From Rugamonas sp. (GTDB lineage Bacteria; Pseudomonadota; Gammaproteobacteria; Burkholderiales; Burkholderiaceae_D), in NCBI RefSeq assembly GCF_025354735.1, contig NZ_JANXMI010000038.1:1-64000 (forward strand): DNA of 64,000 nt, given 5' to 3'. Numbering within the stretch: position 1 is the stretch's first letter; the number at the start of each line of letters is the position of its first letter. The translations under genes were made by a program, and so were the position numbers. Under the pieces are notes generated by a model, which had not been told where the DNA came from, made no database searches, and saw nothing but the letters and a program-made list of their open reading frames with translations. This document shows, one piece after another, positions 18,128 through 27,746 of this stretch.

Positions 18128-20023
18128 TCAAGCCTTCCATTCGCGGCGCAAAAACGCTTCGAACATCAGCAGCGCCCACAACGGCGCGCTGTAATCGCGC
18201 CGGCCGGACTGGTGCTGCTCGACCATCTCGGCCACGTAAGCCTGGTTGAACAGGCCGGTCTCGGCGAGCGACGGTCCCAGCAGCGAGGTGCGAAGGCGCT
18301 CGCGCAGCGGCCCGCGGAACCAGGCCGCCAGCGGCACGGCGAAGCCCTGCTTGCGGCGGTACAGGATGTCGTGCGGCAGATAGGCTTCCATGCTTTTCTT
18401 GAAGATATATTTGCCTTCGCTGCCCTTCAGTTTCATGTCCGGCGGCAGGCTCGATATCCATTCGACCAGTTGATGGTCGAGCAGCGGCACCCGCACTTCG
18501 AGCGCGTGGGCCATGCTGGCGCGGTCGACCTTGGTCAGGATGTCGCCCGGCAGATAAGTCTTCATGTCCAGGTACTGGATCAGCGACAGCGGGTCGTCGG
18601 TGGGCGCGACGGCCGCGTGGCCGCGCATGACCTCGATGGCGCGATAGCCTTGCAGGCCGGCGCGGAACTTGGGCGAAAACAATTTGCCGCGCATGTCGTC
18701 GCTCATCAGCGACACGCCGTGGAAATAGCCTTCGACCAGGTCGCGCGACAGCGCCTCGAAGGTGGTCTTGGCGCGGAACACGCGCGGCGCCCAGTCGGCC
18801 TTGGGATAATATTTGCCCAGGGCGCCGAACAGCGGCTTGCGCAAGCCTTGCGGAATGCGGCCGCGCACGCGCTGCTCGGCCAGCGCGTAGCGGTAACGCC
18901 GGTAGCCGGCCAGGTTTTCGTCGCCGCCGTCGCCCGACAGCGCCACCGTGACCCGCTTGCGCGCCAGCTGGCACACGCGGTAGGTGGGGATGGCCGAACT
19001 GTCGGCGTAGGGTTCGTCGTACAGGTCGCTGAGCGTGTCGAGCAGGCCGAAGTCGTCGGTGTCGACGGTTTCGACGTGGTGGTCGGTGCCGTACTGGGCC
19101 GCCACCTGGGCCGCGTAGGCCGATTCGTCGAATTCCTTGTCGCGGAAGGCGATCGAGCAGGTGTTGACGGGCTGGTCGCTCAAGCCCGCCATCATCGCCA
19201 CCACGGCGCTCGAATCGACGCCGCCGGACAGGAAGGCGCCCAGCGGCACTTCGGCCACCAGGCGGATCTTGACGGCTTCGCGCAGGCGCTCGACCAGTTC
19301 CTGTTCGGCGTCTTCCTGGCGCAGGCCGGCCTGCACCTGGAACGGCACGTCCCAGTAGCGTTCAGGCTGCGCCAGCGGCGCGCCGACGGCCTGGCTCAGG
19401 CGGTAGCCGGGCGCCAGCTTGTAGACGCCCTCGTAGATCGTGCGCGGCTCGGGCACGTAGCCGTAGGCGAAATAATCCTCGACGGCGCGCAGGTCCAGTC
19501 CGCGCGGCATCGTCGGCAGCGAGCGCAGCGCCTTGAGCTCGGAGCTGAAGGCGAAATAGCCGTCCGGCAGCGCCGCGTAGTACAGCGGCTTGACGCCGAG
19601 GCGGTCGCGCGCCACGAACATCAGCTGGCGCTTGCGGTCCCACAGGCCGAAGGCGAACATGCCGCGGAAATGGTGGACGCAGTCGCCGCCCCACTGTTCC
19701 CAGGCGTGGACGATGACTTCGGTGTCGCTGCGGGTCTTGAAGTGGTGGCCGAGCGCCGTCAGCTGCGCCGTCAGTTCGCGGTAGTTGTAGATCTCGCCGT
19801 TGAAGCAGACCATGACGCTGCCGTCTTCATTGGCCAGCGGCTGCTGGCCGAGGGCGATGTCGATCACCGACAGGCGACGGTGGCCGAAGCCGACGCCCGG
19901 CTCCAGGTAGATGTCGCCCTCGTCGGGGCCGCGATGGTGCTGGGTGTCGTTCATGCGCCGCAACATGTCGCCGTCGATCGCGCGCCCGCCCTGCAAATCC
20001 AGTATGCCGACTATTCCACACAT
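18128..20023 (-). CDS. Exosortase A system-associated amidotransferase 1 (asparagine synthase-like)
   Basis: A 631-residue class II glutamine amidotransferase. Cys2 (MCGIVGILD) is the N-terminal nucleophile, with glutaminase motifs HHRGPDEGD and CFNGEIYNYREL; the ATP-pyrophosphatase loop is GAFLSGGVDSSAVVAM, followed by SGDGGDENLAGYRRY. The length and motifs fit the XrtA-associated member of the asparagine synthase family, thought to amidate a sugar acid or similar group rather than make free asparagine. The start has GGAGCGG upstream. It is separated from the exosortase gene by 148 bp with no convincing promoter, so it may still be in the same transcript. Confidence 0.92.
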   Translation of the reverse strand: MCGIVGILDLQGGRAIDGDMLRRMNDTQHHRGPDEGDIYLEPGVGFGHRRLSVIDIALGQQPLANEDGSVMVCFNGEIYNYRELTAQLTALGHHFKTRSDTEVIVHAWEQWGGDCVHHFRGMFAFGLWDRKRQLMFVARDRLGVKPLYYAALPDGYFAFSSELKALRSLPTMPRGLDLRAVEDYFAYGYVPEPRTIYEGVYKLAPGYRLSQAVGAPLAQPERYWDVPFQVQAGLRQEDAEQELVERLREAVKIRLVAEVPLGAFLSGGVDSSAVVAMMAGLSDQPVNTCSIAFRDKEFDESAYAAQVAAQYGTDHHVETVDTDDFGLLDTLSDLYDEPYADSSAIPTYRVCQLARKRVTVALSGDGGDENLAGYRRYRYALAEQRVRGRIPQGLRKPLFGALGKYYPKADWAPRVFRAKTTFEALSRDLVEGYFHGVSLMSDDMRGKLFSPKFRAGLQGYRAIEVMRGHAAVAPTDDPLSLIQYLDMKTYLPGDILTKVDRASMAHALEVRVPLLDHQLVEWISSLPPDMKLKGSEGKYIFKKSMEAYLPHDILYRRKQGFAVPLAAWFRGPLRERLRTSLLGPSLAETGLFNQAYVAEMVEQHQSGRRDYSAPLWALLMFEAFLRREWKA

Positions 20024-20171
20024 TTTGCTTTGACCGCTCCATTGGTAATCTTGCTCATCTTACGTAAACATGGTGCTTGGCACCGCGGGCGCCCGCCGCG
20101 TGCCGGAGAACGGGCGAGCCGGTGGCTTAGCCGCGCGGGCAAAGGCGGTGCTTGCTTCAAGTGGAGCGCTT

Positions 20172-21734
20172 TCATGGGCGGTGGCCGCCGGTGAGGGTGG
20201 CGCGCAAGGAGGCGGCATTTCCTTGCAGGAATTGCGTCATCCGTGCGCGAGCCACTTCCGGGTCGTCATCATATGGCGAGAATAGCATAACGACAACGCC
20301 ATTGGAGCCTCCAGTCATCATTTTTTGCTTAGACTGCAACATTTTCCCCACATAATCGCTGGCCGTCGGCTGACCGTCGATGGCGTACCAGCGCCAGACG
20401 AGCAGGCTTTGCTGGCCCTTGCGCAGCGTGGTTTCGCGCACGGCCGGCGGGCCGTCCGCGCCCTGCCCCAGCGCGCGGTCGACGCTGGCGCCCTCGCGCC
20501 ACGGGCTGTCGGCCATGGTCAGGTGGTGGCCCGAACTAATCAGCTTGGGCCCGTCGCGCTGGTCGCGGTAATACATCAGCGTGAGGCCGACCGGACCGGC
20601 CGGCAAGGCGTAGAACTGGCGCAGGCTGCCGCTCGGCGCCTGATAGTCGGGCGTCCAGTCGGTGAAGCCCAGCGCCATCGGCGCCCGCGCGTGGAAGCGC
20701 TCCAGTTCCAGCGGCGGCAAAGCGGCGCCGGCCTGTTCCAGCCGGTACAGATAGGCCGGCCATACCAGCAGAGAGGCCGCGATGGTGAGCGCGGCGCCGG
20801 CCACCGTCGCGGTCGAGGCCGGGGCCGGGGGCGGGGCGCTCCGGGTCACGCCGGCGGCTGGCGCCTCCTCATCCTCGCGCCAGATATTGCCGATGCGGAA
20901 CAGCAGCAACATCACGAGGCCGAAAAACACCCAACCGTAAATTAGATGGTCGACGCCGACGGCCAGCGCCATGCCGCTCAGGTGGCCGATCATGATGATC
21001 ATATAGGCGCGCAAGCCGTTGGCCAGCACCGGCACCAGCACGGCGGCCAGCACCAGCAGCGCGCGCCGGCGCCACGAGCGGTAGGACAGGTAGGCGTACA
21101 GGCAGCCGAGGGTGACCGATGAGATCAGATAACGCAGGCCGCTGCACGCTTCGACCACCGACCAGTCGCCGGACGGCAGGCTGATGTGGTTGCCTTCGCG
21201 CAGCACCGGCACGCCGGTCCAGCGCAGCGCTTCGACGGTGAAGCCGGCCGTGATCTGGACCAGCGGCGCGATCAGGTTTTCGCCGACCGGCACGCCGAAC
21301 AGCAGGAATAGCAGCGGGAAGGCGATGACGCGCGCCATGCGCAGGCCCAGCAGCGCGAGCGGCGTCAGCGCCAGCATCGCCGCCAGCGCGTACTGCGACA
21401 CCACTTGCACGCCGCCCAGTTCGCCGGCCAGCCAGGCGGCGCCGCACAGCGCCAGCGCGGCCAGCGCCGGCCAGCACGGTTGCAGCGGCATCTGGCGCAG
21501 CGCGTCGCGGCGGCGCCAAACCAACCACAGGGTGATCGGCAAGATCACATAACCGTGGGCATAGGTGTCGGACCGTTCCCAGATGGCGACGATGGAGGCC
21601 GCCGTGTGCCAGTAGGCGGCCAAGGGCAGCAGCAGGATCAGCAGCACGATCAGCGCGGTGCCGGGGGCGGCGGCGCGCGGCTGCCGCGGGGCCGGGGCCG
21701 GCGCGCCGTGCGAGAGGAAGTCGATGGCGCTCAT
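20172..21734 (-). CDS. xrtA: Exosortase A (XrtA) fused to EpsI-type domain
   Basis: This 520-residue protein has an N-terminal polytopic exosortase domain of about eight helices with the catalytic triad visible: Cys197 in WSVVEACSGLRYL, Arg242 in NGLRAYMII, and His263 in VGVDHLIYGWVFF. From about residue 300 a C-terminal EpsI domain follows (LTMYYRDQRDG-like core, HHLTMADSPWREG). Exosortase A recognises the PEP motif near the C-terminus of secreted proteins at the inner membrane and cleaves or transpeptidates it. The PEP-CTERM protein at 35.8-36.7 kb is the visible candidate substrate. Its start overlaps the stop of the upstream glycosyltransferase by 4 bp. Confidence 0.95.
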   Translation of the reverse strand: MSAIDFLSHGAPAPAPRQPRAAAPGTALIVLLILLLPLAAYWHTAASIVAIWERSDTYAHGYVILPITLWLVWRRRDALRQMPLQPCWPALAALALCGAAWLAGELGGVQVVSQYALAAMLALTPLALLGLRMARVIAFPLLFLLFGVPVGENLIAPLVQITAGFTVEALRWTGVPVLREGNHISLPSGDWSVVEACSGLRYLISSVTLGCLYAYLSYRSWRRRALLVLAAVLVPVLANGLRAYMIIMIGHLSGMALAVGVDHLIYGWVFFGLVMLLLFRIGNIWREDEEAPAAGVTRSAPPPAPASTATVAGAALTIAASLLVWPAYLYRLEQAGAALPPLELERFHARAPMALGFTDWTPDYQAPSGSLRQFYALPAGPVGLTLMYYRDQRDGPKLISSGHHLTMADSPWREGASVDRALGQGADGPPAVRETTLRKGQQSLLVWRWYAIDGQPTASDYVGKMLQSKQKMMTGGSNGVVVMLFSPYDDDPEVARARMTQFLQGNAASLRATLTGGHRP

Positions 21735-23161
21735 GCGGTGGCGCCCCGCTGCGGCGTCGATGCCGATGCCGATACCGGTGCCGGGCCGGCTTGCGCGGCC
21801 GGGCCGGACGCGTGGCGCGCGGCCGGCGCGGATTCCGGCATGGCTTCCCGCGCGGGTTCCGTCGTCAATCCCGGCATCGGTTCAAGCGCCGATTCCGGCA
21901 CGGATTCCGGCTCGAATCCCAGCGCCAATTCGGCCCGGGCCGGCAGCTCCAGCAACCGCGCCAGCGGCGCCAGCCGGGCGTCCCAGCCGTAGGTCGACGT
22001 CACCAGCGCGCGCGCGGCGCGGCCCATGGCGTCGCGCACCGAGGTCTGCGGCGGCGCCAGCAAGTGCAGCAGCGCCGCGATGAAGGTGGCGGCGTCGTCG
22101 GCCCGCACCAGCTCGCGGCCCGGTTCGGCGTCTATGCCTTCGAGCGCGGCCGGCGTGACGATCACGGCCTTGCTCATGGCCATCGCTTCGAGCACCTTGT
22201 TCTGGATCCCGCGCGCCACCCGCAGCGGCGCCACCGACAGCGCGGCATGAACGACATAGGGCCGCACGTCGTCGACGGTGCCGGTGACGCGGATGCCGTC
22301 GCGCGCGGCCAGCTGCTGCACCTCGGCCGACGGCCGCGCGCCGACGATGTAAAAGCGCAGCGCCGGCAGGCGGGCGCGCGCGGCCGGCAAGATGGCGTCG
22401 GCGAACCAGGTCACGGCATCGACGTTGGGCCAGTAATCCATGGCGCCGCAAAACACCACGGGGATTTCCGTGGCCTCATACGGGTTGGCGCCGGCGTGGG
22501 CCGGCGAAAAGAAGTCGGTGTCGACGCCGTTGCTGAAATAGCCGGTCTTGGCGGCCGATTCGGGCGCCAGGCGGCGGAACAGCTCGGCCTCCGGCTGCGA
22601 CACGAACAGCGCGGCGCCGGACCGCGCGGCCGCCGTGCGCTCGTAGCGCAGCAGACGGTCCGCTTCGTAGCGGTACAGCAGGCTGGCCGGGAAGCGCTTG
22701 CGCGCCGCGTACTGGCGCCATTTATCGGAATCGACGTCGCAGAAATCGATCACGCGGCGCATCGGGTCGCCCTGGCCCTTTCCTTCGCCGTCCAGCCAGT
22801 ATTGCGCCATCGGCGACGAGAACGCCAGCACGCGGGCCGGCGCCACGCGGGCCACCGTCTCGCGGACCCAACGGTCGACGCCGGCGTCGCGGTAATAGTC
22901 GAGCGACAGCGCGCGGTTGAACAGCAAGGCGCCCAGGCTGCGCAGCCGCGCCTTGAGCGGCGACAGCGGCGCGAAATGGCTGCTGGCGCACAGCGCCCGC
23001 ACGGCCGGCACGTGCTGCCAGTCGTCGGCGTCGTCGACGAAGGTGGCCAGGTGCACGCGGTAGCGCGTCGACAGGTAGCGCAGCAGATGGTAGGAGCGGA
23101 TCTTGTCGCCCTTGTTCGGGGGATAGGGAATGCGGTGTATCAGCAGCAGCAGATCGTCCAT
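21731..23161 (-). CDS. PEP-CTERM/XrtA system-associated glycosyltransferase (stp1 type)
   Basis: The 476-residue GT-B enzyme opens LLLIHRIPYPPNKGDKIRSY, the signature of the sugar transferase group that accompanies EpsH-type exosortases, and has a family-4-like C-terminal half (VVFCGAMDYWPNVDAV, RIYIVGARP-like strand, RGIQNKVLEAMAMSKAVIVT). The last about 65 residues are a Pro/Glu/Ala-rich tail (EPESVPESALEPMP, AQAGPAPVSASAS) beyond the usual family length. ATG 23161 is the first Met in frame after the FemAB-like stop. It overlaps xrtA by 4 bp, so the two are translationally coupled. Confidence 0.9.
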   Translation of the reverse strand: MDDLLLLIHRIPYPPNKGDKIRSYHLLRYLSTRYRVHLATFVDDADDWQHVPAVRALCASSHFAPLSPLKARLRSLGALLFNRALSLDYYRDAGVDRWVRETVARVAPARVLAFSSPMAQYWLDGEGKGQGDPMRRVIDFCDVDSDKWRQYAARKRFPASLLYRYEADRLLRYERTAAARSGAALFVSQPEAELFRRLAPESAAKTGYFSNGVDTDFFSPAHAGANPYEATEIPVVFCGAMDYWPNVDAVTWFADAILPAARARLPALRFYIVGARPSAEVQQLAARDGIRVTGTVDDVRPYVVHAALSVAPLRVARGIQNKVLEAMAMSKAVIVTPAALEGIDAEPGRELVRADDAATFIAALLHLLAPPQTSVRDAMGRAARALVTSTYGWDARLAPLARLLELPARAELALGFEPESVPESALEPMPGLTTEPAREAMPESAPAARHASGPAAQAGPAPVSASASTPQRGATA

Positions 23162-23166
23162 GGCGC

Positions 23167-24288
23167 TTACCCGAGGTTCTTGACGATGTGCGGACCGAGC
23201 CGGTTCGCCAGCGGCAGCGGCAAACGCCGCCACAGCCGGATGAAGAGCTGGTATTTCGGGTTGAGCGGGTTGACGTCGGGCACGGCGTCGGCGGCGCACA
23301 GCAGGTAGCCGTAGCGCAGCGGCTCGGCGACGAAGCCCCAGTTCTTCTTGAAGTCGAAGGCGCCGGTGCCGCGCTTGCTGCGGCCGAAGTCGAACAGCCG
23401 GCAGCCGCGCGCGGCCGAGGCCCGCATCAAGTCCCAGTACATGAAGTCGTTGCCGGCGACATCGCGCGCCACGTCCATGCCGCCGCCGTAGTAAGGCAGC
23501 ACCTCGTCGCGGAAGAAGAAGCTGAGCACGCCGGCCACCAGTTCCTCGCCGCGCACGATCACGCGCACTTCGCAGTCGTCGCCGAATTCTTCCTTCAGCA
23601 GCGCGAAATAGCGCTTGGAAAAGACCGGCGTGCCGAGCCGGTGCACGCTGGTCGCGTAGGCGCGGAAGAAGCGCTCGACATCCTGGTCGACCTCGCCTTG
23701 CAGGCCGCATTTCATGCCCTTGCGCACCATCGCGCGCTGCTTGCGCGGGATGGCGTTCAGATTGGCTTCATCGTCGGCGCTGATTTCCTTGCGGAAGGTG
23801 ACGTAGAGGTCCTTGCTGTGCCAGCGTGCGCCCTGCCCTGGCTCCCGCCCTTGTTCTTGCGCCGACTCCGCCGGCACGCGCAGGTAGCGCATTTCCAGGT
23901 GGCCGGGGCGCAGCTCGGCGCTCAGCCGTTCGGCGGCCTGTTCCAGCAGCGCGCGCGCCTGCGGGTCGGTGGCGGCGACGCCGCCGTAGACGCAGAACGG
24001 CAGCGACACCAGCGCGTGACCGAACAGCCGGCTCTTGACCTGGGCCAGCGGCAGCACGCCGACGATGTCGCCATCTTGCTCGGCGTAATAAAACCAGGTG
24101 CGGTGGCCGAAGGCGCGCTCGATCACCGTCTGCCAGCCGGCGCGGTGGAAAAAGGTCGCTTCGGGACAGGCCAGCACGAAGGCGTCCCAGCGCGCGCGTT
24201 GCAGCGGGTCGGCGCCGAGCAGGCCCAGCGTGATGGGCGCGGCCGCCGCCACGGCCGCCCTTTCGGCCGCTGTCGTCAGCTGGCTCAC
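23167..24288 (-). CDS. FemAB-related protein, PEP-CTERM system-associated
   Basis: A 373-residue protein of tandem GNAT folds as in FemAB aminoacyltransferases: RARWDAFVLACPEATFFHRAG, HRTWFYYAEQDGDIVGVLPL, the central RKQRAMVRKGMKCG helix, and YYGGGMDVARDVAGNDFMYW then FDFGRSKRGTGAFDFKKNW. This subgroup is confined to genomes with exosortase systems. FemAB relatives transfer amino acids from tRNA to a cell-wall precursor; here the acceptor may be a sugar, which is inference. GTG at 24288 is the start (GTGA overlap with the deacetylase stop); no ATG is available nearby. Confidence 0.9.
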   Translation of the reverse strand: MSQLTTAAERAAVAAAAPITLGLLGADPLQRARWDAFVLACPEATFFHRAGWQTVIERAFGHRTWFYYAEQDGDIVGVLPLAQVKSRLFGHALVSLPFCVYGGVAATDPQARALLEQAAERLSAELRPGHLEMRYLRVPAESAQEQGREPGQGARWHSKDLYVTFRKEISADDEANLNAIPRKQRAMVRKGMKCGLQGEVDQDVERFFRAYATSVHRLGTPVFSKRYFALLKEEFGDDCEVRVIVRGEELVAGVLSFFFRDEVLPYYGGGMDVARDVAGNDFMYWDLMRASAARGCRLFDFGRSKRGTGAFDFKKNWGFVAEPLRYGYLLCAADAVPDVNPLNPKYQLFIRLWRRLPLPLANRLGPHIVKNLG

Positions 24289-25139
24289 GGCTGGCCCAGG
24301 AAGATGCGGTCCATGCGGTCCCAGCCGAAGTCGCGCGTCAGCGCCCGGATGCGGCCATCCATGCGCTCCAGGTTGACGTAGTGGCGGAAGCGCGTCTTCA
24401 TGCCTATGCCTTGCGGACGCGGCTGGCCGGGATCGATTTCCCACGGGTGGAAATAAAAGATGGCGGGCTGGCCGTCGTCGCGGTTGACGCGCCGTATCAT
24501 CGAGCGCGACAGCGCGTACGGCAGCAGCCGGAAATAGCCGCCGCCGCCGGCCGGCAAGTTGCGCCGCATCAGGCGCACGGTGGTGATGGGCACTTCCAGC
24601 AAGCCGCCGTCGCCGTGCGGATAAAAGGCGAAGCGCGGCGCGTCCGGCATGCCGTAGTGGTCGTGCTTGATCGGGTAGATGCTGGAACTGTAGCGGTAGC
24701 CGGCCTCGCGCAGCGCCTCGAGCGCCCACAGATTGGACTGGCCGATCGAAAAACTGGGTGCGCGAAAGCCCAGCACGGCCTGGCCGCCCAGGTCTTCGAG
24801 GATGGCCTTGCTGCGCGTGATGTCGTCCGTGAATTCCGGGCGCGACTGCTCGGTCACGCGCAAATGGCCGTAGCCGTGGCTGGCCAGCTCGTGGCCGCCG
24901 GCGACGATGCGCCGCACCATGGCCGGATAGCGTTCGGCGATCCAGCCCAGGGTGAAGAAGGTGGCGTGGATGCGGCCCTGTTCGAGGATGCCGAGGATGC
25001 GCTCGATGTTGGCTTCGACCCGGCACTCGCGCTGCGGCCAGCTGTCGCGCGCGATGTGGGGCGCGAAGGCCGACACCTGGAAATAATCCTCGACGTCTAT
25101 CGTCATGGCGTTGCGTATCATCGCTATCGGCGCGCTCAT
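24285..25139 (-). CDS. XrtA system polysaccharide deacetylase
   Basis: A 284-residue NodB-type deacetylase with the XrtA-subfamily opening AMTIDVEDYFQVSAF, where TIDVEDY replaces the usual TFDDG element, then IHATFFTLGWIAERYP, HELASHGYGH (metal His pair), GFRAPSFSI and the C-terminal FYFHPWEIDPGQP. It overlaps its neighbours at both ends by 4 bp. Known family context: every complete XrtA EPS locus has one; it probably de-N-acetylates the polymer during export. No signal peptide is obvious, so cytoplasmic action on lipid-linked sugars is possible. Confidence 0.92.
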   Translation of the reverse strand: MSAPIAMIRNAMTIDVEDYFQVSAFAPHIARDSWPQRECRVEANIERILGILEQGRIHATFFTLGWIAERYPAMVRRIVAGGHELASHGYGHLRVTEQSRPEFTDDITRSKAILEDLGGQAVLGFRAPSFSIGQSNLWALEALREAGYRYSSSIYPIKHDHYGMPDAPRFAFYPHGDGGLLEVPITTVRLMRRNLPAGGGGYFRLLPYALSRSMIRRVNRDDGQPAIFYFHPWEIDPGQPRPQGIGMKTRFRHYVNLERMDGRIRALTRDFGWDRMDRIFLGQP

Positions 25140-26164
25140 GGCTGGTTGTCCAGTTGCAAACCGGTGCCGCCGGGCGTGCGCACGATTTTTTTCAGGATCG
25201 CCAGCACCGAGCCGAGCGAGCGCTCCAGGCGCAACATGCGCACGTCGAGCAGGTCGGCATAGCCTTCGTTCATCAGGCCGCTGACCCTGGCCGCGCCGGC
25301 CAAACTCGCCACACCCTCGTCCAGCGTCTCGGGGGCGCCCGGCGGGGCCTGGAATTCCTCGGCGATGTCGTTGACGACGGTGGCGACGATCTCGCCGGTG
25401 AATTCATGCATTTCTTCCAGGAAGCCGAGCAGCATCAGGCGGTCGCACAGGTGGTTGGTCTTGCGCGGGATGCCGCCGGCGCTGGCGTAGATGGCGGCGA
25501 AGGCGCCCGACGTGAACGCGGGGTCGCCGCGCCAGCCGACGGTGCGCAGCCGGTGCTCGATATACGCCTGGCTTTCCTGCTCGTCCATCGGCCCCAGGTG
25601 GTAGGTGGCGATGACGCGCTGGCGCAGCTGCTGCATCTCCGGGCTCAACAAGGTGTGGCGGAATTCCGGCTGGCCCAGCAAAAACGTTTGCAGCAGCGAT
25701 TTGTCGTCGGTCTGGAAGTTCGACAACATGCGCAATTCCTCGATCACGCGCGGCGCCAGGTTTTGCGCCTCGTCCACCAGCAGCAACGCGCGCTTGCCGT
25801 CGCGCTCGCAGCCGCGCAGGAAATCCTCCAGCCGCGACAGCAGCACCGTCTTGCTGACCGTGTCCGCGTGCGGCAGGCCGAAGCCGGCCACGACCATGCG
25901 CAGCGTGTCCTCGCTGTCGAGGTGGGTGTTGACAATGTGGGCGGCGACGATGCGTTCGCTTTCGAGCTGGCGGAACAGATTGCGCACCAGCGTGGTCTTG
26001 CCGGCCCCGACTTCGCCCGTGATGACGATGAAACCCTCGCCCTGCGCCAGGCCGTATTCCAGATAGGCCATGGCGCGCTTGTGGCCCTTGCTGCCGAAGA
26101 AGAAGTTGGGGTCGGGGCGCAGGCGGAAGGGTTTGTCGCTCAGGCCGTAGTAGTGCTCATACAT
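25136..26164 (-). CDS. XrtA-associated AAA ATPase (ExeA-like)
   Basis: A 342-residue ATPase of the ExeA/GspA type. It begins MYEHYYGLSDKPFRLRPDP and carries Walker A GEVGAGKTTL (residues 50-59, Lys56), Walker B RALLLVDEAQN and a sensor region RQRVIATYHLGPM, then a C-terminal helical domain with GGIPRKTNHLCDRLML. ExeA-type proteins energise assembly of outer-membrane secretion machinery; this paralogue occurs only in EPS/exosortase loci and may help assemble the export channel. It is placed 16 bp after the outer-membrane protein gene and overlaps the deacetylase gene by 4 bp. Confidence 0.93.
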   Translation of the reverse strand: MYEHYYGLSDKPFRLRPDPNFFFGSKGHKRAMAYLEYGLAQGEGFIVITGEVGAGKTTLVRNLFRQLESERIVAAHIVNTHLDSEDTLRMVVAGFGLPHADTVSKTVLLSRLEDFLRGCERDGKRALLLVDEAQNLAPRVIEELRMLSNFQTDDKSLLQTFLLGQPEFRHTLLSPEMQQLRQRVIATYHLGPMDEQESQAYIEHRLRTVGWRGDPAFTSGAFAAIYASAGGIPRKTNHLCDRLMLLGFLEEMHEFTGEIVATVVNDIAEEFQAPPGAPETLDEGVASLAGAARVSGLMNEGYADLLDVRMLRLERSLGSVLAILKKIVRTPGGTGLQLDNQP

Positions 26165-26180
26165 GACGGCGTACTCCGGG

Positions 26181-27746
26181 TTAGAATTTCATCGAAAGAG
26201 ACGCCGCGACGGCGTGCTCGGTATAGGTGCCGGACGTGCCCGCGCCGCTGGCCAGCGTCGAGCGGTTGCGCGACTGGCGCAGCTCGAGCACGCCGCTCAG
26301 CCTGGACAGGAACTGGTGCGTGACCATCCAGCGCAAGGCGTGGTTGATCTGGGTGTCCTTGGTCAGCGTCAGCGACTCGGTCTTGCTGTAGCTGGCCGAC
26401 AGCGACATGCTGGTGCGCGGGTTGAGCGTGGCCGACAGTATCGCGCTGACCCCGCTCTGGTTGGTGTTGTCGTTGAGGTCGGTGCTGATGCCGCTGCCCA
26501 GCAGCTGGCTGTCTTCCTGCACCGACGAGAGCGCCTGGCGCCGCGTGCGATACAGGCTCAGCAGCCCCGTCGTGCGCGCGCCCGTCAGCGCCACCGATGC
26601 CAGCGCCTGCTTTTGCAGGATGTAGCGGTTGCTGAAATAGTTGATGCTGTCGGGCAGCGAGCTGGGCAAGCCGTTGGCGCGGATATACGCGGCCACCGCC
26701 GCCGCCCGCTGGACCGGATCGGGTATTTGCGACAGCAACATGGAGTCGAGCAGGTTGGCCGTGTCGAGCGCCGACGGCAGCAGGAATTGCGCGCGCGAGG
26801 TCGTCACGTCGTCGTGGTAACTCAGATTCCACACCGTGTGGCGGGTACGCTGCTGCGCCACCAGGTCGTAGCTGGGGCCGTAATAACGCCGGCCCACCGT
26901 CGCCTCGAGGCTGGTGCGCGCCGACGGCTGCCATTTGAAGCCGGTCGACCAGGACTTGCCGCCGGTCGGCTGGCCCGGCCCGGTTTCATAGTCGAACTTG
27001 TCGTAACCCACGTTTTCGAGCAGGCTGAAGGTATTGGTCAGCGCATAGTGCGCGGCCAGGTTGGCGGCGTCGGTGTTGGACGTCGGCGCCACGTGGTCGT
27101 TCAGGGTCTGGTGGTTGAGCGTGACATCCCAGCCCCAGGCGCGCAGCATGGGGCCGTTGCTCAGGGTCAGCAGCAGCGCGTCGCTATTGCTGTTGCCGAA
27201 GCCGGCGTTGTCGCTCGACACCAGGTCGTGGGTGTAGCGCAACTGCCCCACGGCCAGGCTGCCCAGCTTTTGCACCAGGTAGGGACTGAAGGTGTAGCTG
27301 CGCACCTCGTTGCGGTTGGTGGCGACGTAGCCGGCGTCCGGGCTGACGGGGCCGAAGGCCGACACCGGCTGCTGGCTGACGCCGGCGCGGAAGTCGAGGA
27401 ACAGTTCCTCGCCGATCAGCCTGGCCTTGCCGTTCAGGGCCAGCTCGTGGTTGACGCTGTCGACGCCGTTCAAGTCCGCGCTGGCATAGTGGTAGGCGTG
27501 CAACTGGTAGCTGCCCTGCAATTGCAGGTGGGAATTGTGCTCGTTGACGTCGAAGCCGGGTATGACTTCACTGACCAGCTGGCTGCGGGCCTGGGCGTCG
27601 TTGCTCAGCAACACGTTGTCGGTCCAGGTTTCGCGCACGTCGACCTTGGGCGTGAATTGCAGGTCGGCGCGGGCCGCCGGCGCCAGGGCCAGGCCGGCCA
27701 GCACCGCCGCCAGCCCGCCGCGGCGCTTAGTTATAGTGATAATCAT
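26181..27746 (-). CDS. PEP-CTERM system-associated outer membrane beta-barrel protein
   Basis: The 521-residue protein has a signal peptide (about residues 1-27; GGLAAVLAGLALAPAARA, cleavage before DLQF) and then alternating amphipathic strands ending in the outer-membrane C-terminal Phe signature (AASLSMKF). The mature N-terminus DLQFTPKVDVRETWTDNVLL is the hallmark of the XrtA-associated outer-membrane family. It likely acts as, or with, the export pore for the polysaccharide. ATG 27746 was chosen; this overlaps the tyrosine kinase gene by 20 bp. An alternative start at 27761 would lengthen the basic n-region. Confidence 0.9.
   Translation of the reverse strand: MIITITKRRGGLAAVLAGLALAPAARADLQFTPKVDVRETWTDNVLLSNDAQARSQLVSEVIPGFDVNEHNSHLQLQGSYQLHAYHYASADLNGVDSVNHELALNGKARLIGEELFLDFRAGVSQQPVSAFGPVSPDAGYVATNRNEVRSYTFSPYLVQKLGSLAVGQLRYTHDLVSSDNAGFGNSNSDALLLTLSNGPMLRAWGWDVTLNHQTLNDHVAPTSNTDAANLAAHYALTNTFSLLENVGYDKFDYETGPGQPTGGKSWSTGFKWQPSARTSLEATVGRRYYGPSYDLVAQQRTRHTVWNLSYHDDVTTSRAQFLLPSALDTANLLDSMLLSQIPDPVQRAAAVAAYIRANGLPSSLPDSINYFSNRYILQKQALASVALTGARTTGLLSLYRTRRQALSSVQEDSQLLGSGISTDLNDNTNQSGVSAILSATLNPRTSMSLSASYSKTESLTLTKDTQINHALRWMVTHQFLSRLSGVLELRQSRNRSTLASGAGTSGTYTEHAVAASLSMKF

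Noticed and set aside
20040-20110. TGGCACCGCGGGCGCC as a sigma-54 promoter
   Set aside because: It reads on the plus strand with no plus-strand gene downstream, and lacks a TTGC-type -12 context.
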